From Pseudomonas viridiflava (lineage in GTDB: Bacteria; Pseudomonadota; Gammaproteobacteria; Pseudomonadales; Pseudomonadaceae), in NCBI RefSeq assembly GCF_900582195.1, contig NZ_UTHA01000217.1:1-60753 (forward strand): DNA of 60,753 nt. Reading direction: 5' to 3'. Numbering within the stretch: position 1 is the first letter of the stretch; every line of letters begins with the position of its first letter. The notes below the pieces were generated by a model. The model saw only the letters and a program-made list of their open reading frames with translations. It searched no databases and was not told the DNA's origin. Positions 49,262 to 58,164 of the stretch are shown here, one piece after another. The translations under genes were made by a program, and so were the position numbers.

Positions 49262-50682
49262 GGGAAATCCTTCTCGTGAACGGGGTTAAGCGGGCGCAGG
49301 GCCGAGGCCGGTTTCGCGTGTTGCTGTTCGGCCTGACTGTGAAGCGTAGTCAATGATTCGCGCAGTTGAACGAGTGTTTGCTCGGTACTGGGCTGGCGGC
49401 CGTAAAGCCCGCGTAACAGTCCTTGCAGGCGCGGGCCGGCATCCACCAGTTTCAGGCCCAGCCGACTGCGCCGCAGCCATAGATACAGCGCGCTCAATTG
49501 TGCAGGCCGTGCTTGCAGTTGCGCGTTGACTTGCTGCCAGGCGAAGTCAGGGGATTGCTGCCAGGCCCGTTGTTGCGCCTGCCGGCGTGTTTGCCACTGT
49601 TGCCTGGCGCGGATGAACGCAGGACGCAGCAGATAAGCCGCGGCAACGACAGCGGCGATCAGCGTCAGCCACAACAGCCAGCGCGTGGAGAAACGCAGGT
49701 GATTCTGGCCCAGTTGTTTAAGGTCTTCGCTGATCGAAAACACCGGTTTGTAGGCCGTGCCGGCCGCTGCTTCGAAGGTCACCGCCGGCACTTGCGCGGT
49801 GCGCGATTGGCGAGTGCTGGCGTCCCACCATTTCAGTTCAATGGCTGGCAGCGTGTGCGAGCCGGCCTTGTCGATGCGGTAGGTGACGCTGTCGATGCGC
49901 TGCCCGCCGAGAATGTCGCCGCGACCGTCATCCAGCGCAGTGACTTGCGGGGTTTTGGTATAGCGGCTCAGACCGGGGATATCACCGAGTGTTGGAATCG
50001 GCAGGGCCATCGCCAATGCGCCGTCCGCTTGCAGGGTCAGTTGGCGGGTGATGCTGTCACCGACTTTTAACGGCGTGGCTGAGTTGACGAGGGTTTGAGT
50101 GAAGCGCAAACCGGTAGCCACCAACGGTGTTTCCCCGGGTTTGAAACCGGGCGGTTGTGCGGCGCTGAACTGCACCGGTTGGCTTTGCGCAGTGATTTCG
50201 GTCGTGGCTTGGCCGGGTGTCGCACGCACGGTCAGAGAAGGGATATCAAACGTGCGCGCAACGTTCGGGGTGATCAGGTAGCTGTAGCGCAAACCGCTGA
50301 AGGCCTGACCGTCGATGGTTTGATTGAGGTGCTGGGCCTGACCGTCCGGCGGCATGACCAGGGCGCCGTCGAGTTTCAGGTCGGGCAGGGTGGCCGCACT
50401 GGTGAACCATGTGTCGGTGAGGACGTCGATTTGCAGTTCGACGAGGCCGCCGACCATGGCGCCTTCGGCGGGTTGCAGGTGGGCCTGGACTTTGAGTTGG
50501 GGTTCGGCGGCAAAAGCCTGGAGTGTGAGCAGGCCACAGGCTAGACCTATCAGCAGAGCTGTGCTGATCCGGCGTGCCCCTTCGCGAGCAAGCTCGCTCC
50601 CACAGGGGGGCTGCGGTGTACACAAGTCCACTGTGGGAGCGAGCTTGCTCGCGAAGGCGGCAGGAGGGTTTGGACGGTTCAT
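49258..50682 (-). CDS. batD: BatD-like protein with a REPIN inside its signal region
   Basis: The product has 474 residues from ATG 50682, whose ATGA overlaps the stop of the upstream gene. Residues about 10-34 are encoded by a REPIN (50581-50655). Only after it comes the hydrophobic export signal (RRISTALLIGLACGLLTLQA). No ATG exists between REPIN and signal, so the insert is translated. The exported part has beta-rich BatD modules (LKVQAHLQPAEGAMVGGLVE; GDSITRQLTLQADGALAMAL). A membrane helix and a cytoplasmic tail end it. It should support the VWA proteins in the periplasm. Confidence 0.82.
   Translation of the reverse strand: MNRPNPPAAFASKLAPTVDLCTPQPPCGSELAREGARRISTALLIGLACGLLTLQAFAAEPQLKVQAHLQPAEGAMVGGLVELQIDVLTDTWFTSAATLPDLKLDGALVMPPDGQAQHLNQTIDGQAFSGLRYSYLITPNVARTFDIPSLTVRATPGQATTEITAQSQPVQFSAAQPPGFKPGETPLVATGLRFTQTLVNSATPLKVGDSITRQLTLQADGALAMALPIPTLGDIPGLSRYTKTPQVTALDDGRGDILGGQRIDSVTYRIDKAGSHTLPAIELKWWDASTRQSRTAQVPAVTFEAAAGTAYKPVFSISEDLKQLGQNHLRFSTRWLLWLTLIAAVVAAAYLLRPAFIRARQQWQTRRQAQQRAWQQSPDFAWQQVNAQLQARPAQLSALYLWLRRSRLGLKLVDAGPRLQGLLRGLYGRQPSTEQTLVQLRESLTTLHSQAEQQHAKPASALRPLNPVHEKDFP
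50581..50655. repeat. REPIN inside the batD coding region
   Basis: TTCGCGAGCAAGCTCGCTCC..CACAG and the inverse CTGTGGGAGCGAGCTTGCTC..GCGAA flank about 30 bases. The whole element is in frame and adds about 25 codons near the N-terminus of BatD. Confidence 0.9.
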
Positions 50683-52259
50683 GGCCTGGCCTCCTGTTGA
50701 TCCTGCAAGCTGAACTTCTGCTTGAGAAACTTCGCCGGCGAAGTAGTCAGGTTCTGCAACCACAAAGCATCGGACGCGGCCTGTTCGGTCTCGACCTTTT
50801 TGCTCTGACCCTTGCCCGGTGCCTTGTCGAATTTCACCTCATCGGGTTTGGTCTCCGGGGCGTTTTTCCCGGCGCTTTCGGTGTCCTTGAGCAGCGCCTG
50901 CGCCAGGGCCAGATTGGCCGTGGCTTCGGGGAACTGCGGTTGCAGCTTCAAGGCCTGGGTATACGCGGCGATGGCTTCATCGAACTTGAAGCGGCGCACG
51001 TAAATATTGCCCAGATAGAAATACGCCTGCGGCGTGTCGAGCCGCGCGAATGTCGCCAATGCGAGGTCGTAATCGGCGGCGTGATACGCCGCGACACCTT
51101 TCCAGTACGGGTCGATAAACAGCGCGGCAGCCTGCGGCAAATGCTCATGTTCGAACGCCCAGCGGCCTTGCTGATCGCGGGTGAAAAACGCATCGGTCAA
51201 TGCATTCGCCTGTGCCGGCGCTGCTGGCCAGCCCAAGCCTGCTGCCAATGCCAGCGCGGGCATCCAGTTGACGCTCCAGCCTTTGCGCACATTGAACAGC
51301 GCCAACAGCAACAGCGGCCAGCACAGCCAATAGCCGGCGTCTTTCCAGTGCAATTCGCGCTGTTCGGCACTGGCGCTCTGAAAGTGCTGTTGCGCATGCA
51401 GTTCGATCCAGTCCAGATCATCGTCATTGACGGTCAGGCTGCCCAGCGGCGCATCGAGGGCTGAGGCCAGTTGCTTGATGGCCGCCTGATCGAAGCTGCC
51501 CAGTGCCGGACGCCCATTGGCATCGGTGCGCGGCTGGCCGTTGGCATCGTGGATGATGCCGCCGTCCTCACTGCCGACGGCCAGTACCAGCACTTGCAAC
51601 GGACTGTCGCCCACCCGCTTGCCGAGGCTGTCGAGTTCTGCAGTGTCGGCGCCGTCGGTGATCAGCAGCAGAGTGCCGGGCGTTTTCTCCGCGCTGAGCA
51701 AGCGTTTAGCCTGATCGATCACCGCGCCAACATCTTTCCCCGGTTTATCGATCAACCCGCTGCCCAAGGCTTGAATGAAGGTGTCGAGCAGCGCCGGATC
51801 GTCGGTCGGCGGCAACACCAGATGCGCGCTGCCGGCGTAGGCGATCAGCGCAGTACGGGCACCCGCGCGACGCTGGATCAGGTCGTGCAGTTTGTGTTTC
51901 GCCGCTTCCAGTCGGCTCGGCTGCACATCACTGGCGTCCATCGACGGCGACAGGTCCACGGCGACCATCAGCGGCGCACGATTTTCAAGGAAGTCCGGTC
52001 GATCCTGTTCCCAGGTCGGCCCGGCGGCCGCGACGGCGCCGAGGATCAACAGCGCGCACAACAGATGCACCGGGCGCAGGCGCTGATGGTCCTGCGGCGT
52101 TACCAGGAGGTGTGGCAACAAGTGCTCGGCGATATTGCCGCGCAGCCGTCGTTGCAGATCGCGACCGCGCCGCCAGAGCAGCGGCAGCACGGCGCCGAAC
52201 AGCGCAAGCAGCAGCCATAGGGGGCGGAGGAAGTGGAAGTCGCTGAGGTTAATCTCCAT
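50679..52259 (-). CDS. VWA-TPR membrane protein (BatB/BatC-like fusion)
   Basis: The product has 526 residues, from ATG 52259 six bases after AGGAGG. Two N-terminal helices (about 12-30, 63-80) precede a von Willebrand A domain with a MIDAS motif (Asp102-Leu-Ser104-Pro-Ser106). A third helix lies at about 302-320. Then TPRs (AYFYLGNIYVRRFKFDEAIA) and a charged tail follow. It combines BatB and BatC in one chain. It should act with MoxR at the inner membrane. Confidence 0.88.
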   Translation of the reverse strand: MEINLSDFHFLRPLWLLLALFGAVLPLLWRRGRDLQRRLRGNIAEHLLPHLLVTPQDHQRLRPVHLLCALLILGAVAAAGPTWEQDRPDFLENRAPLMVAVDLSPSMDASDVQPSRLEAAKHKLHDLIQRRAGARTALIAYAGSAHLVLPPTDDPALLDTFIQALGSGLIDKPGKDVGAVIDQAKRLLSAEKTPGTLLLITDGADTAELDSLGKRVGDSPLQVLVLAVGSEDGGIIHDANGQPRTDANGRPALGSFDQAAIKQLASALDAPLGSLTVNDDDLDWIELHAQQHFQSASAEQRELHWKDAGYWLCWPLLLLALFNVRKGWSVNWMPALALAAGLGWPAAPAQANALTDAFFTRDQQGRWAFEHEHLPQAAALFIDPYWKGVAAYHAADYDLALATFARLDTPQAYFYLGNIYVRRFKFDEAIAAYTQALKLQPQFPEATANLALAQALLKDTESAGKNAPETKPDEVKFDKAPGKGQSKKVETEQAASDALWLQNLTTSPAKFLKQKFSLQDQQEARP

Positions 52260-52260
52260 C

Positions 52261-53253
52261 TCAAGCCTCCTGCCGTCGACGGGCGAAGGCCAGGCGTACA
52301 CGCAGCAGCGCGCCGAGGTGATAGAGAGCCACCAAGGCCATCGCCGCACCCAACGGCCAGTAGAACAACTCGCGCTGTGGTTGATGGCTGAGGGTTTTCA
52401 CCTGGTGCGGCGTGAGGCGATCGAGGGTGCTGTAGACCTGATCCAGTGCGTTGCGGTCTTCGGCGCGGAAGAACTGGCCGCCAGTGGTTTTGGCGATCTG
52501 TTCCAGCGCCGACAAGTTGACCTTGGCTTCACCGGACGCGCTCGGGTCACCGATGCCGATGGTGTGAATGATCACGCCTTTGTTGGCGGCCATTTCGGCG
52601 GCGTGATCCGGGGTGATCGCGCTGCTGGTGTCGTTGCCGTCGGTGAGCAGGATCAGCACCTTTTCCTGTTCATGAGCGTTGTCCAGCAGCTTCAGGCTCA
52701 ACCCGATTGCGTCTCCGATCGCGGTGTTGGGGCCGGCCATGCCGATACCGGTGTCGGCCAGCAGCAGCGAGAGGCTGGCGTGATCGAGGGTCAGCGGCGC
52801 CTGCGGATACGCGCCGGTACCGAACACGATCAGACCGAGGCGGTCGTCCTTGCGCTTGTCGATAAAGCCCCGCACCACTTCTTTGACGGCGGCGAGGCGA
52901 TTGATTTTTTCGCCGTTGGCGTTGGTGAAATCTTCAGTTTCCATTGACTGCGAAAGGTCGATGGCGAGCATCAGATCGCGCACCGGTTGTTGCTTTTCTA
53001 TGGGCTTTTCGACGAATACCGGGCGTGCGGCGGCCAGCAGAATCAAGGCCCAGACCAGAACATTCAGCAGCAGTTGCCAATGGTTGCGACGGTTGCCGAC
53101 GACGCCCGGCGCCTCACCGACTGCGCGGCTCATGGCTGCGAAAAATGGCACCCGCACGGCGCCCCGAGCCTCGTTGTACGCAGGCAGGTAGCGGTAAGCC
53201 AGCCAGGGCAGCGGCAGCAGGAGCAAAAGCCACGGGTAATCAAGCTGCCACAT
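52261..53253 (-). CDS. VWA-domain membrane protein (BatA-like)
   Basis: The product has 330 residues. I start at ATG 53253 (MWQLDYPWLLLLLPLPWLAY), which overlaps the DUF4381 stop by 14 bases. Two N-terminal helices are followed by a VWA domain with MIDAS Asp99-Leu-Ser101-Gln-Ser103. A C-terminal helix (ELFYWPLGAAMALVALYHLG) ends the fold. The MIDAS metal-binding site is intact. It probably partners the MoxR ATPase. Confidence 0.88.
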   Translation of the reverse strand: MWQLDYPWLLLLLPLPWLAYRYLPAYNEARGAVRVPFFAAMSRAVGEAPGVVGNRRNHWQLLLNVLVWALILLAAARPVFVEKPIEKQQPVRDLMLAIDLSQSMETEDFTNANGEKINRLAAVKEVVRGFIDKRKDDRLGLIVFGTGAYPQAPLTLDHASLSLLLADTGIGMAGPNTAIGDAIGLSLKLLDNAHEQEKVLILLTDGNDTSSAITPDHAAEMAANKGVIIHTIGIGDPSASGEAKVNLSALEQIAKTTGGQFFRAEDRNALDQVYSTLDRLTPHQVKTLSHQPQRELFYWPLGAAMALVALYHLGALLRVRLAFARRRQEA

Positions 53254-53842
53254 GGTGATGCTCCATCCAGTATTGGCAGGTCTCGAATAGCGCCAGGCGT
53301 TGCGGCGCGGGGAGGGCGCGCAGGGTGTCGTCGGGGGCGTAGGCGAGTTGTGCGAGTTGTTCGCTGAAGTCGGCCGGGAGCTTTTTCTTACAGTGTTGCT
53401 GCAAAAAGACTTGCCAATCTTCCCGCCCAAGCGCCGCAACCTCCTGTGGGAGCGAGCTTGCTCGCGAAAGCGGTGCACCAGACACCACAGATGTTGGATG
53501 TGCCGGCCTCTTCGCGAGCAAGCTCGCTCCCACAGGGTTCGCATTCCACAAGAATGGTTTGTGTGTGGGCATCGAGAGCGCCACACGTTTGAGCAGTTCC
53601 GGCAATTCACGTAAGGCATTGAGGTCTTCACTGCGGCTGCGCAATTGCGCCAGACGCGCCAGGCCTTCACGCCGATAAGCGTCCCTGCGCCATTGCACGT
53701 AGCGCCGAATGCCGATCAACAACGCGGCCAAAACCAAAACACCGAGCAACACCCACCAACCCCACGTCTGCGGCGCATAACTGACCGGCTCGGGCAGGCC
53801 CAGCTCTTTGAGCTGTTCAATGCTCGGGACATTCGGATTCAC
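53240..53842 (-). CDS. DUF4381 membrane protein with an in-frame REPIN
   Basis: The product has 200 residues. One helix lies at about 27-45 (WGWWVLLGVLVLAALLIGIR). A cytoplasmic helical domain follows. Residues about 103-134 come from a REPIN (53443-53536), splitting the conserved parts LRELPELLKRVALSMP and ALGREDWQVFLQQHCKKKLP. Without that insert it is a normal DUF4381 protein. Start ATGA overlaps the DUF58 stop. DUF4381 is a standard MoxR-Bat operon member of unknown detailed role. Confidence 0.82.
   Translation of the reverse strand: MNPNVPSIEQLKELGLPEPVSYAPQTWGWWVLLGVLVLAALLIGIRRYVQWRRDAYRREGLARLAQLRSRSEDLNALRELPELLKRVALSMPTHKPFLWNANPVGASLLAKRPAHPTSVVSGAPLSRASSLPQEVAALGREDWQVFLQQHCKKKLPADFSEQLAQLAYAPDDTLRALPAPQRLALFETCQYWMEHHHVAA
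53443..53536. repeat. REPIN inside the DUF4381 coding region
   Basis: CCTGTGGGAGCGAGCTTGCT..CGCGAAAGC and its inverse TCTTCGCGAGCAAGCTCGCT..CCCACAGG flank about 38 bases. The element is translated in frame as about 32 residues. Confidence 0.9.
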
Positions 53843-54774
53843 CGCTGTGCTCCGGCGCTTTTGCCCAGTTCGGCGCGCAGTTGCACATGCGCCTCTTCGG
53901 CAGTACTGAACATCATCAACGGCACCTGACTGCGGCGCAGCAGGGTCGCGACGTCCTGGAGCCGGCCACTGAGAAAGTCCCCCAGCGGCTGGTGCACGTT
54001 GCGTTTCTCGATGGCCAGTTCCACCTGCAACTCGCCCTGGGTGACCAGCAGGCGACCGTTGCTTGGCAGCTTCATCGCCAGCGGGTCGTAGACTTGCAGC
54101 GCGATCACATCGTTGTGCGCCGACAATTGCCGCATCAGTTGCAAGGTCCGCTCGCCGGCCCCGGCGAAGTCGCTGACGATGCAGATCAAATGGTCGTGTC
54201 CGGCCAGGGCGAGGCAGCGCTGCAAGACCTTGTCCAGTTGATCGCCGTCTTCAGCGTCAGGGTTGGCCGCGCTCAATGCCTGATTCTGTTCAGCAATTCG
54301 GCTGAGCAAGGCTTCCACACGTTTACGGCTGCGCAGCGGCGCAATGCTGTCGATACGTTGATCGTTGAACACCAGCCCGCCGACCCGATCACCGGCGTTG
54401 AACACCATCCACGCCGCCAGTGCCGCGAGTTCGGCGCCGAGGGCGGACTTGAAGCTGCGCTGTGAGCCAAAGAACATCGACATACGCTGATCAACCACGA
54501 TCAACGCCGGGCGGTCGCGCTCTTCGGTGAACGTGCGCACCACCGGTTTGCCGGTGCGCAACGAGGCGCGCCAGTCGAGGTGGCGCAAGTCGTCGCCCGG
54601 TTGATAGCGGCGTAACTCATCGAAATTCAGGCCGCGCCCGCGCAGGCGCGAGGCATGGTTGCCGGCGAGAATGCTGCCGCGCGGCTGACGGGCGAGAAAA
54701 CTCAGGTCACGGGCCTTGAACTCCAGCGCCATCAATTGCGCCAGAGAGACGTAGACCAGACCTTCATCCTTCAT
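53839..54774 (-). CDS. DUF58 domain protein
   Basis: The product has 311 residues. The signature RGRGLNFDELRRYQPGDDLR and HLDWRASLRTGKPVVRTFTE lies at about 45-85. A VWA-like fold (ALIVVDQRMSMFFGSQ) follows with DQRMS instead of the canonical DxSxS. It has no membrane segment. It is coupled by ATGA overlaps to MoxR upstream and DUF4381 downstream. DUF58 proteins are regular MoxR partners. Confidence 0.9.
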   Translation of the reverse strand: MKDEGLVYVSLAQLMALEFKARDLSFLARQPRGSILAGNHASRLRGRGLNFDELRRYQPGDDLRHLDWRASLRTGKPVVRTFTEERDRPALIVVDQRMSMFFGSQRSFKSALGAELAALAAWMVFNAGDRVGGLVFNDQRIDSIAPLRSRKRVEALLSRIAEQNQALSAANPDAEDGDQLDKVLQRCLALAGHDHLICIVSDFAGAGERTLQLMRQLSAHNDVIALQVYDPLAMKLPSNGRLLVTQGELQVELAIEKRNVHQPLGDFLSGRLQDVATLLRRSQVPLMMFSTAEEAHVQLRAELGKSAGAQR

Positions 54775-55751
54775 GCCGGAATCGCCACTTTGTCGAGAAT
54801 GCGATCAAGCACCTGATCGGCACTCACACCGTCAGCCACCGCGTCGTAGCTCAATTGCAGGCGATGACGAAGTACCGGATGCACCACCGCGCGTACGTTG
54901 TCCGGCGAAACAAAGTCCTGACCCTGCAACCACGCATCGGCACGCGCGCAACGGTCCAGGCCAATGCCGCCACGCGGGCTGGCGCCGATGGCAATCCAGC
55001 GGGCGAGGTCTTCGTCGTAATCGGCGGGATGGCGGGTGGCGTTGATCAGGTCGATCAAATAGCTGTCGATGGCAGGCGACACGTGTACCGCGCTGACTTC
55101 CTTGCGTGCGGCGAAGATCACGTCCTGCGGCAGGCTGAAACCCTTGGCGGACGTTGTGTTTGCGCCTTGGGCGAACTCTTCGTTGCGCAACAGGCGCAGC
55201 ACCTGGCTCTCGTTTTCCGCGCTCGGGTAATCGAGCAGGACTTTCATCAGAAAGCGATCCATCTGCGCTTCCGGCAGCGGATAGGTGCCTTCCTGTTCGA
55301 TCGGGTTTTGCGTCGCCACCACAATGAACAGATCGGGCAGGACGTGGCTGTTGCCGGCCACCGTGATCTGCCGTTCTTCCATGGCCTCAAGCAGCGCCGC
55401 TTGCACTTTAGCCGGCGCGCGGTTGATCTCGTCGGCGAGGATCAGATTGCCGAACAACGGCCCCGGCTGAAAACGGATTTCGTTTTTGCCTTCGACCTGA
55501 TGCAGCACTTCGGCACCGGTGATGTCCGAGGGCAGCAGATCCGGAGTGAACTGGATGCGGCTCATCTTCGCATCGAGGTGTTTGGCCAGCGCCTTGACCG
55601 TGCGGGTCTTGGCCAGCCCCGGCAGACTTTCCAGCAGCAAGTGACCGTTGGCCAACAACCCGAGGAGGATCTGGCGGATCACCTGATCCTGGCCAAGTAC
55701 GGCTTCGGCGATGCTGGCTTGCAGGGCGTTGAGGTCGGTAAGTGCAGTCAT
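54771..55751 (-). CDS. MoxR family AAA+ ATPase
   Basis: The product has 326 residues. Walker A is in LLLESLPGLAKTRTV (residues 38-52) and Walker B in LILADEINRAP. Sensor 1 is in FIVVATQNPIEQEGTYPLPE. The Walker A opens with Ser rather than the usual Gly (SLPGLAKT). MoxR ATPases work with VWA proteins as chaperones, for example inserting metals or cofactors into enzymes. It starts the Bat module and overlaps DUF58 by four bases. Confidence 0.92.
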   Translation of the reverse strand: MTALTDLNALQASIAEAVLGQDQVIRQILLGLLANGHLLLESLPGLAKTRTVKALAKHLDAKMSRIQFTPDLLPSDITGAEVLHQVEGKNEIRFQPGPLFGNLILADEINRAPAKVQAALLEAMEERQITVAGNSHVLPDLFIVVATQNPIEQEGTYPLPEAQMDRFLMKVLLDYPSAENESQVLRLLRNEEFAQGANTTSAKGFSLPQDVIFAARKEVSAVHVSPAIDSYLIDLINATRHPADYDEDLARWIAIGASPRGGIGLDRCARADAWLQGQDFVSPDNVRAVVHPVLRHRLQLSYDAVADGVSADQVLDRILDKVAIPA

Positions 55752-55774
55752 CGGGGCATTCCTTTGTGTCCGGT

Positions 55775-56728
55775 CTAGAAAAACGCCAGGGTCAGGTTGA
55801 CGCTGAAGCCGTTGCCTTCAGGGCGGTTCTTGGTGTCGAACTCCGGCACCCAGCGCGCACTGATGTTGGCTTGCGCGTCGGCGAATTTACCGGCCCAACC
55901 CACGACCGGGCCGGCGCCTACAGAGCGTCCGCGATAACCGTTGAAAGTGTCGGCGGTCTGGCCTTTGTCATCGGTGAGTTGCTGGATGTAGCCGGCCGCA
56001 ACTCCTGCGCTCCAGCCATCACCAAAACCAAGGGTCCACAGCGCATCGAGGGTGAAGATGTTGCCGTTGCGATAGTCAGTGGCGTCGTTCTCGGTATAGA
56101 ACTCAAGACCGCTGGACAGCGTGAATTCACCGCCCTTGCCATCCAGATGGGTGAACGCCACGGTCGGCATGAACGTGTAGTTGTTCTGCCCGGGGTTCGC
56201 CAGCCGATCATCGTTATAGGCGCCGGTCGGCACGTAGATCGGCAGGGACAGCGAAATGTGGTTCAGTTCGTCAAAGTGGTAACCGGCGGCAATCGGCGTG
56301 ATCAAGGCGTCGGCGAATTGTGTACCTGAGTCACTGTCACCCAACGTCCGCCCGCGCGGGCCGGTGATGCTGGCTTTGATGTCGGTGTATTGCACGGGGA
56401 TCCCCACGGCCGAGGCATAGTTCCAGCGGCCCTTGCCGGTGTCCCAGACATGAGTGAAGTTGCCCATGGTGTAGGAGACTTTCACGTCGATCCCGCCGCT
56501 GACGGCGCCGGAAATCGGTGCGCCTTTACTGCCCTTCAGCGAGCCGTCGTACCAGATGCTGGTGAGCGACATGACCCAACCCGGCTCGGGCGGGACGATC
56601 CCGGCGTTGGAAAACACCTGCTGGCCGGTGATCGGTCGGCCGACGCCGCCCTCGGCTGCGTAAAGCAGAGGACTGCCGATCATGCACAGCGCCAACAGCG
56701 GGCGCACAACGTTGGGCTTGATCATCAA
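55775..56728 (-). CDS. SphA/phenol_MetA_deg-type outer-membrane protein
   Basis: The product has 317 residues, with signal peptide to LLYAAEG. Alternating beta strands follow, with GSLKG, YASAVGIPVQY, ISLSLPIYVPTGAYN and the C-terminal aromatic FSVNLTLAFF typical of small barrels. It lies 23 bases upstream of MoxR and 13 bases after DUF1254. It is presumed an outer-membrane channel for a hydrophobic or sulfated substrate. Confidence 0.8.
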   Translation of the reverse strand: MMIKPNVVRPLLALCMIGSPLLYAAEGGVGRPITGQQVFSNAGIVPPEPGWVMSLTSIWYDGSLKGSKGAPISGAVSGGIDVKVSYTMGNFTHVWDTGKGRWNYASAVGIPVQYTDIKASITGPRGRTLGDSDSGTQFADALITPIAAGYHFDELNHISLSLPIYVPTGAYNDDRLANPGQNNYTFMPTVAFTHLDGKGGEFTLSSGLEFYTENDATDYRNGNIFTLDALWTLGFGDGWSAGVAAGYIQQLTDDKGQTADTFNGYRGRSVGAGPVVGWAGKFADAQANISARWVPEFDTKNRPEGNGFSVNLTLAFF

Positions 56729-56741
56729 TCAATGACTCCGC

Positions 56742-58154
56742 TTATTGTTTTGAGTTGACCGGGATCAGTGGCGGCATTTTCCATTCGCCGCTGGCCACTT
56801 CCGGTTTTGGCAGATAAAGACGCAGGATCCCGTAGAACGGCCCGTTGGGCGCTGGCAGCCAGTTGGCCTGTTTGTCCTTGCCCGGGTTCTTGTGCTGCAC
56901 ATACAGGGTCAGGCCGCCGTCGGCATCCAGCGCAAGATCCGGCAGCATTCGCGAGTTGATCAGGTAGCGATTCAGCGGGTTGGCCACCAGCAATTTGTTC
57001 TTGCCGTCATACATCGTCAGCGACCAGAACGCGTCGGCCGGGGGCAGGGCGCCCTTGTCGAAATGCAGGGTGTAATCGTGTTTTGAAGCGTCGGCCGGCT
57101 GGCCGTCCTTATCGACGAAATAGCCGATGTAATTCGCTTCTTCGGCGGAGTTGCCGAATATGCCCATGTTGGCGCCGGCGTAGCGGTACAGGTAATTGCC
57201 CTTGAGGTGATCGCGGGTGCCGAAGAAATCCCCGCTGGTCACTTGATGGGTGTCGACCTTGTCCTTTTTGAACGCGGCAAATTCGGCTTTGGCATCGCTG
57301 ATACCGTCTTCGAGCGCTTTGCGCTGCTCGGCGGAGAGTCTCTTCAGGTCGAACGGCTGGCCGGCGCCGATGCCGATTTTGCTGAAGCGTGCGAGCAGAT
57401 CTTTTTCGACATCCTGCGGCGGCGTGAACGCCAGCATGAAATTCAGGTAACGAAACAGCTCCGGGGTTTCGCTCATGGTCGGCGTGGGTTTCGGCCAGTT
57501 GACCTTGGGTGCCGGGACCGGGGCTTTTTGTTTGAGGTAGTGACTGAGGGTTTCGACCTTGTAGCCTTTCTGGATCTGCTTGACCTTGGCCAGGTCCTTT
57601 TCATCGAACAACTGCGTGCGGTATAGCGCGTAGGTGATGTTGCTTTCGCTGCGCAGCAGGCGGTCGATGTTGACCGGTTGCTGACCTTGCCAGTCCGGCC
57701 CGGCAATCATGAAATGCCCACCCTTGTTGCCGGTGCTGCGTGTGCCCAGATAGGCGAAGTTCTGCGTGTAGGCGTCGATCAGTTGCACCGAGTAATAACG
57801 GTGTTCTTCGATCGGCGGCAGGGTCAGGATCAGCGGCTCGGTGCGCAGGTCCATCCAGACGAAGGAGTAGGGCGTGTCGGCGTTGGGTGTGACAAACGCG
57901 GTGTCCTTGGCGGTGAACGCCTTCGCCGTGTTGCCGATCTGGTTCAGCGGCGCCTTGTAGTTGGGGCTTTTACTGTCGATGGCCTGGGTGTAGAGGGTTT
58001 TGTACATCTCCACCACCGGGAAGCCGTAGAGGTAGGCCTCTTTGGCAATCCCTCGGGCCTCTTCCGGGCTGGCGGTGAAATCCTGGGCACCGACGCCGCA
58101 ACTGACGAACATCGTCATCAAGCTGTAACCGGCGGCTTTGAGAGCAGCGTGCAT
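56742..58154 (-). CDS. DUF1254/DUF1214 exported protein
   Basis: The product has 470 residues, with signal peptide (to CGVGAQ). The N-terminal DUF1254 domain contains EAYLYGFPVVEMYKTLY and FVTPNADTPYSFVWMDLRTE. The C-terminal DUF1214 domain contains GANMGIFGNSAEEANYIGYF and ADAFWSLTMYDGKNKLLVAN. Both are beta-sandwich domains of unknown activity, seen near exported hydrolases. It is second in the operon. Confidence 0.9.
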   Translation of the reverse strand: MHAALKAAGYSLMTMFVSCGVGAQDFTASPEEARGIAKEAYLYGFPVVEMYKTLYTQAIDSKSPNYKAPLNQIGNTAKAFTAKDTAFVTPNADTPYSFVWMDLRTEPLILTLPPIEEHRYYSVQLIDAYTQNFAYLGTRSTGNKGGHFMIAGPDWQGQQPVNIDRLLRSESNITYALYRTQLFDEKDLAKVKQIQKGYKVETLSHYLKQKAPVPAPKVNWPKPTPTMSETPELFRYLNFMLAFTPPQDVEKDLLARFSKIGIGAGQPFDLKRLSAEQRKALEDGISDAKAEFAAFKKDKVDTHQVTSGDFFGTRDHLKGNYLYRYAGANMGIFGNSAEEANYIGYFVDKDGQPADASKHDYTLHFDKGALPPADAFWSLTMYDGKNKLLVANPLNRYLINSRMLPDLALDADGGLTLYVQHKNPGKDKQANWLPAPNGPFYGILRLYLPKPEVASGEWKMPPLIPVNSKQ

Positions 58155-58164
58155 AGCGAATTCC

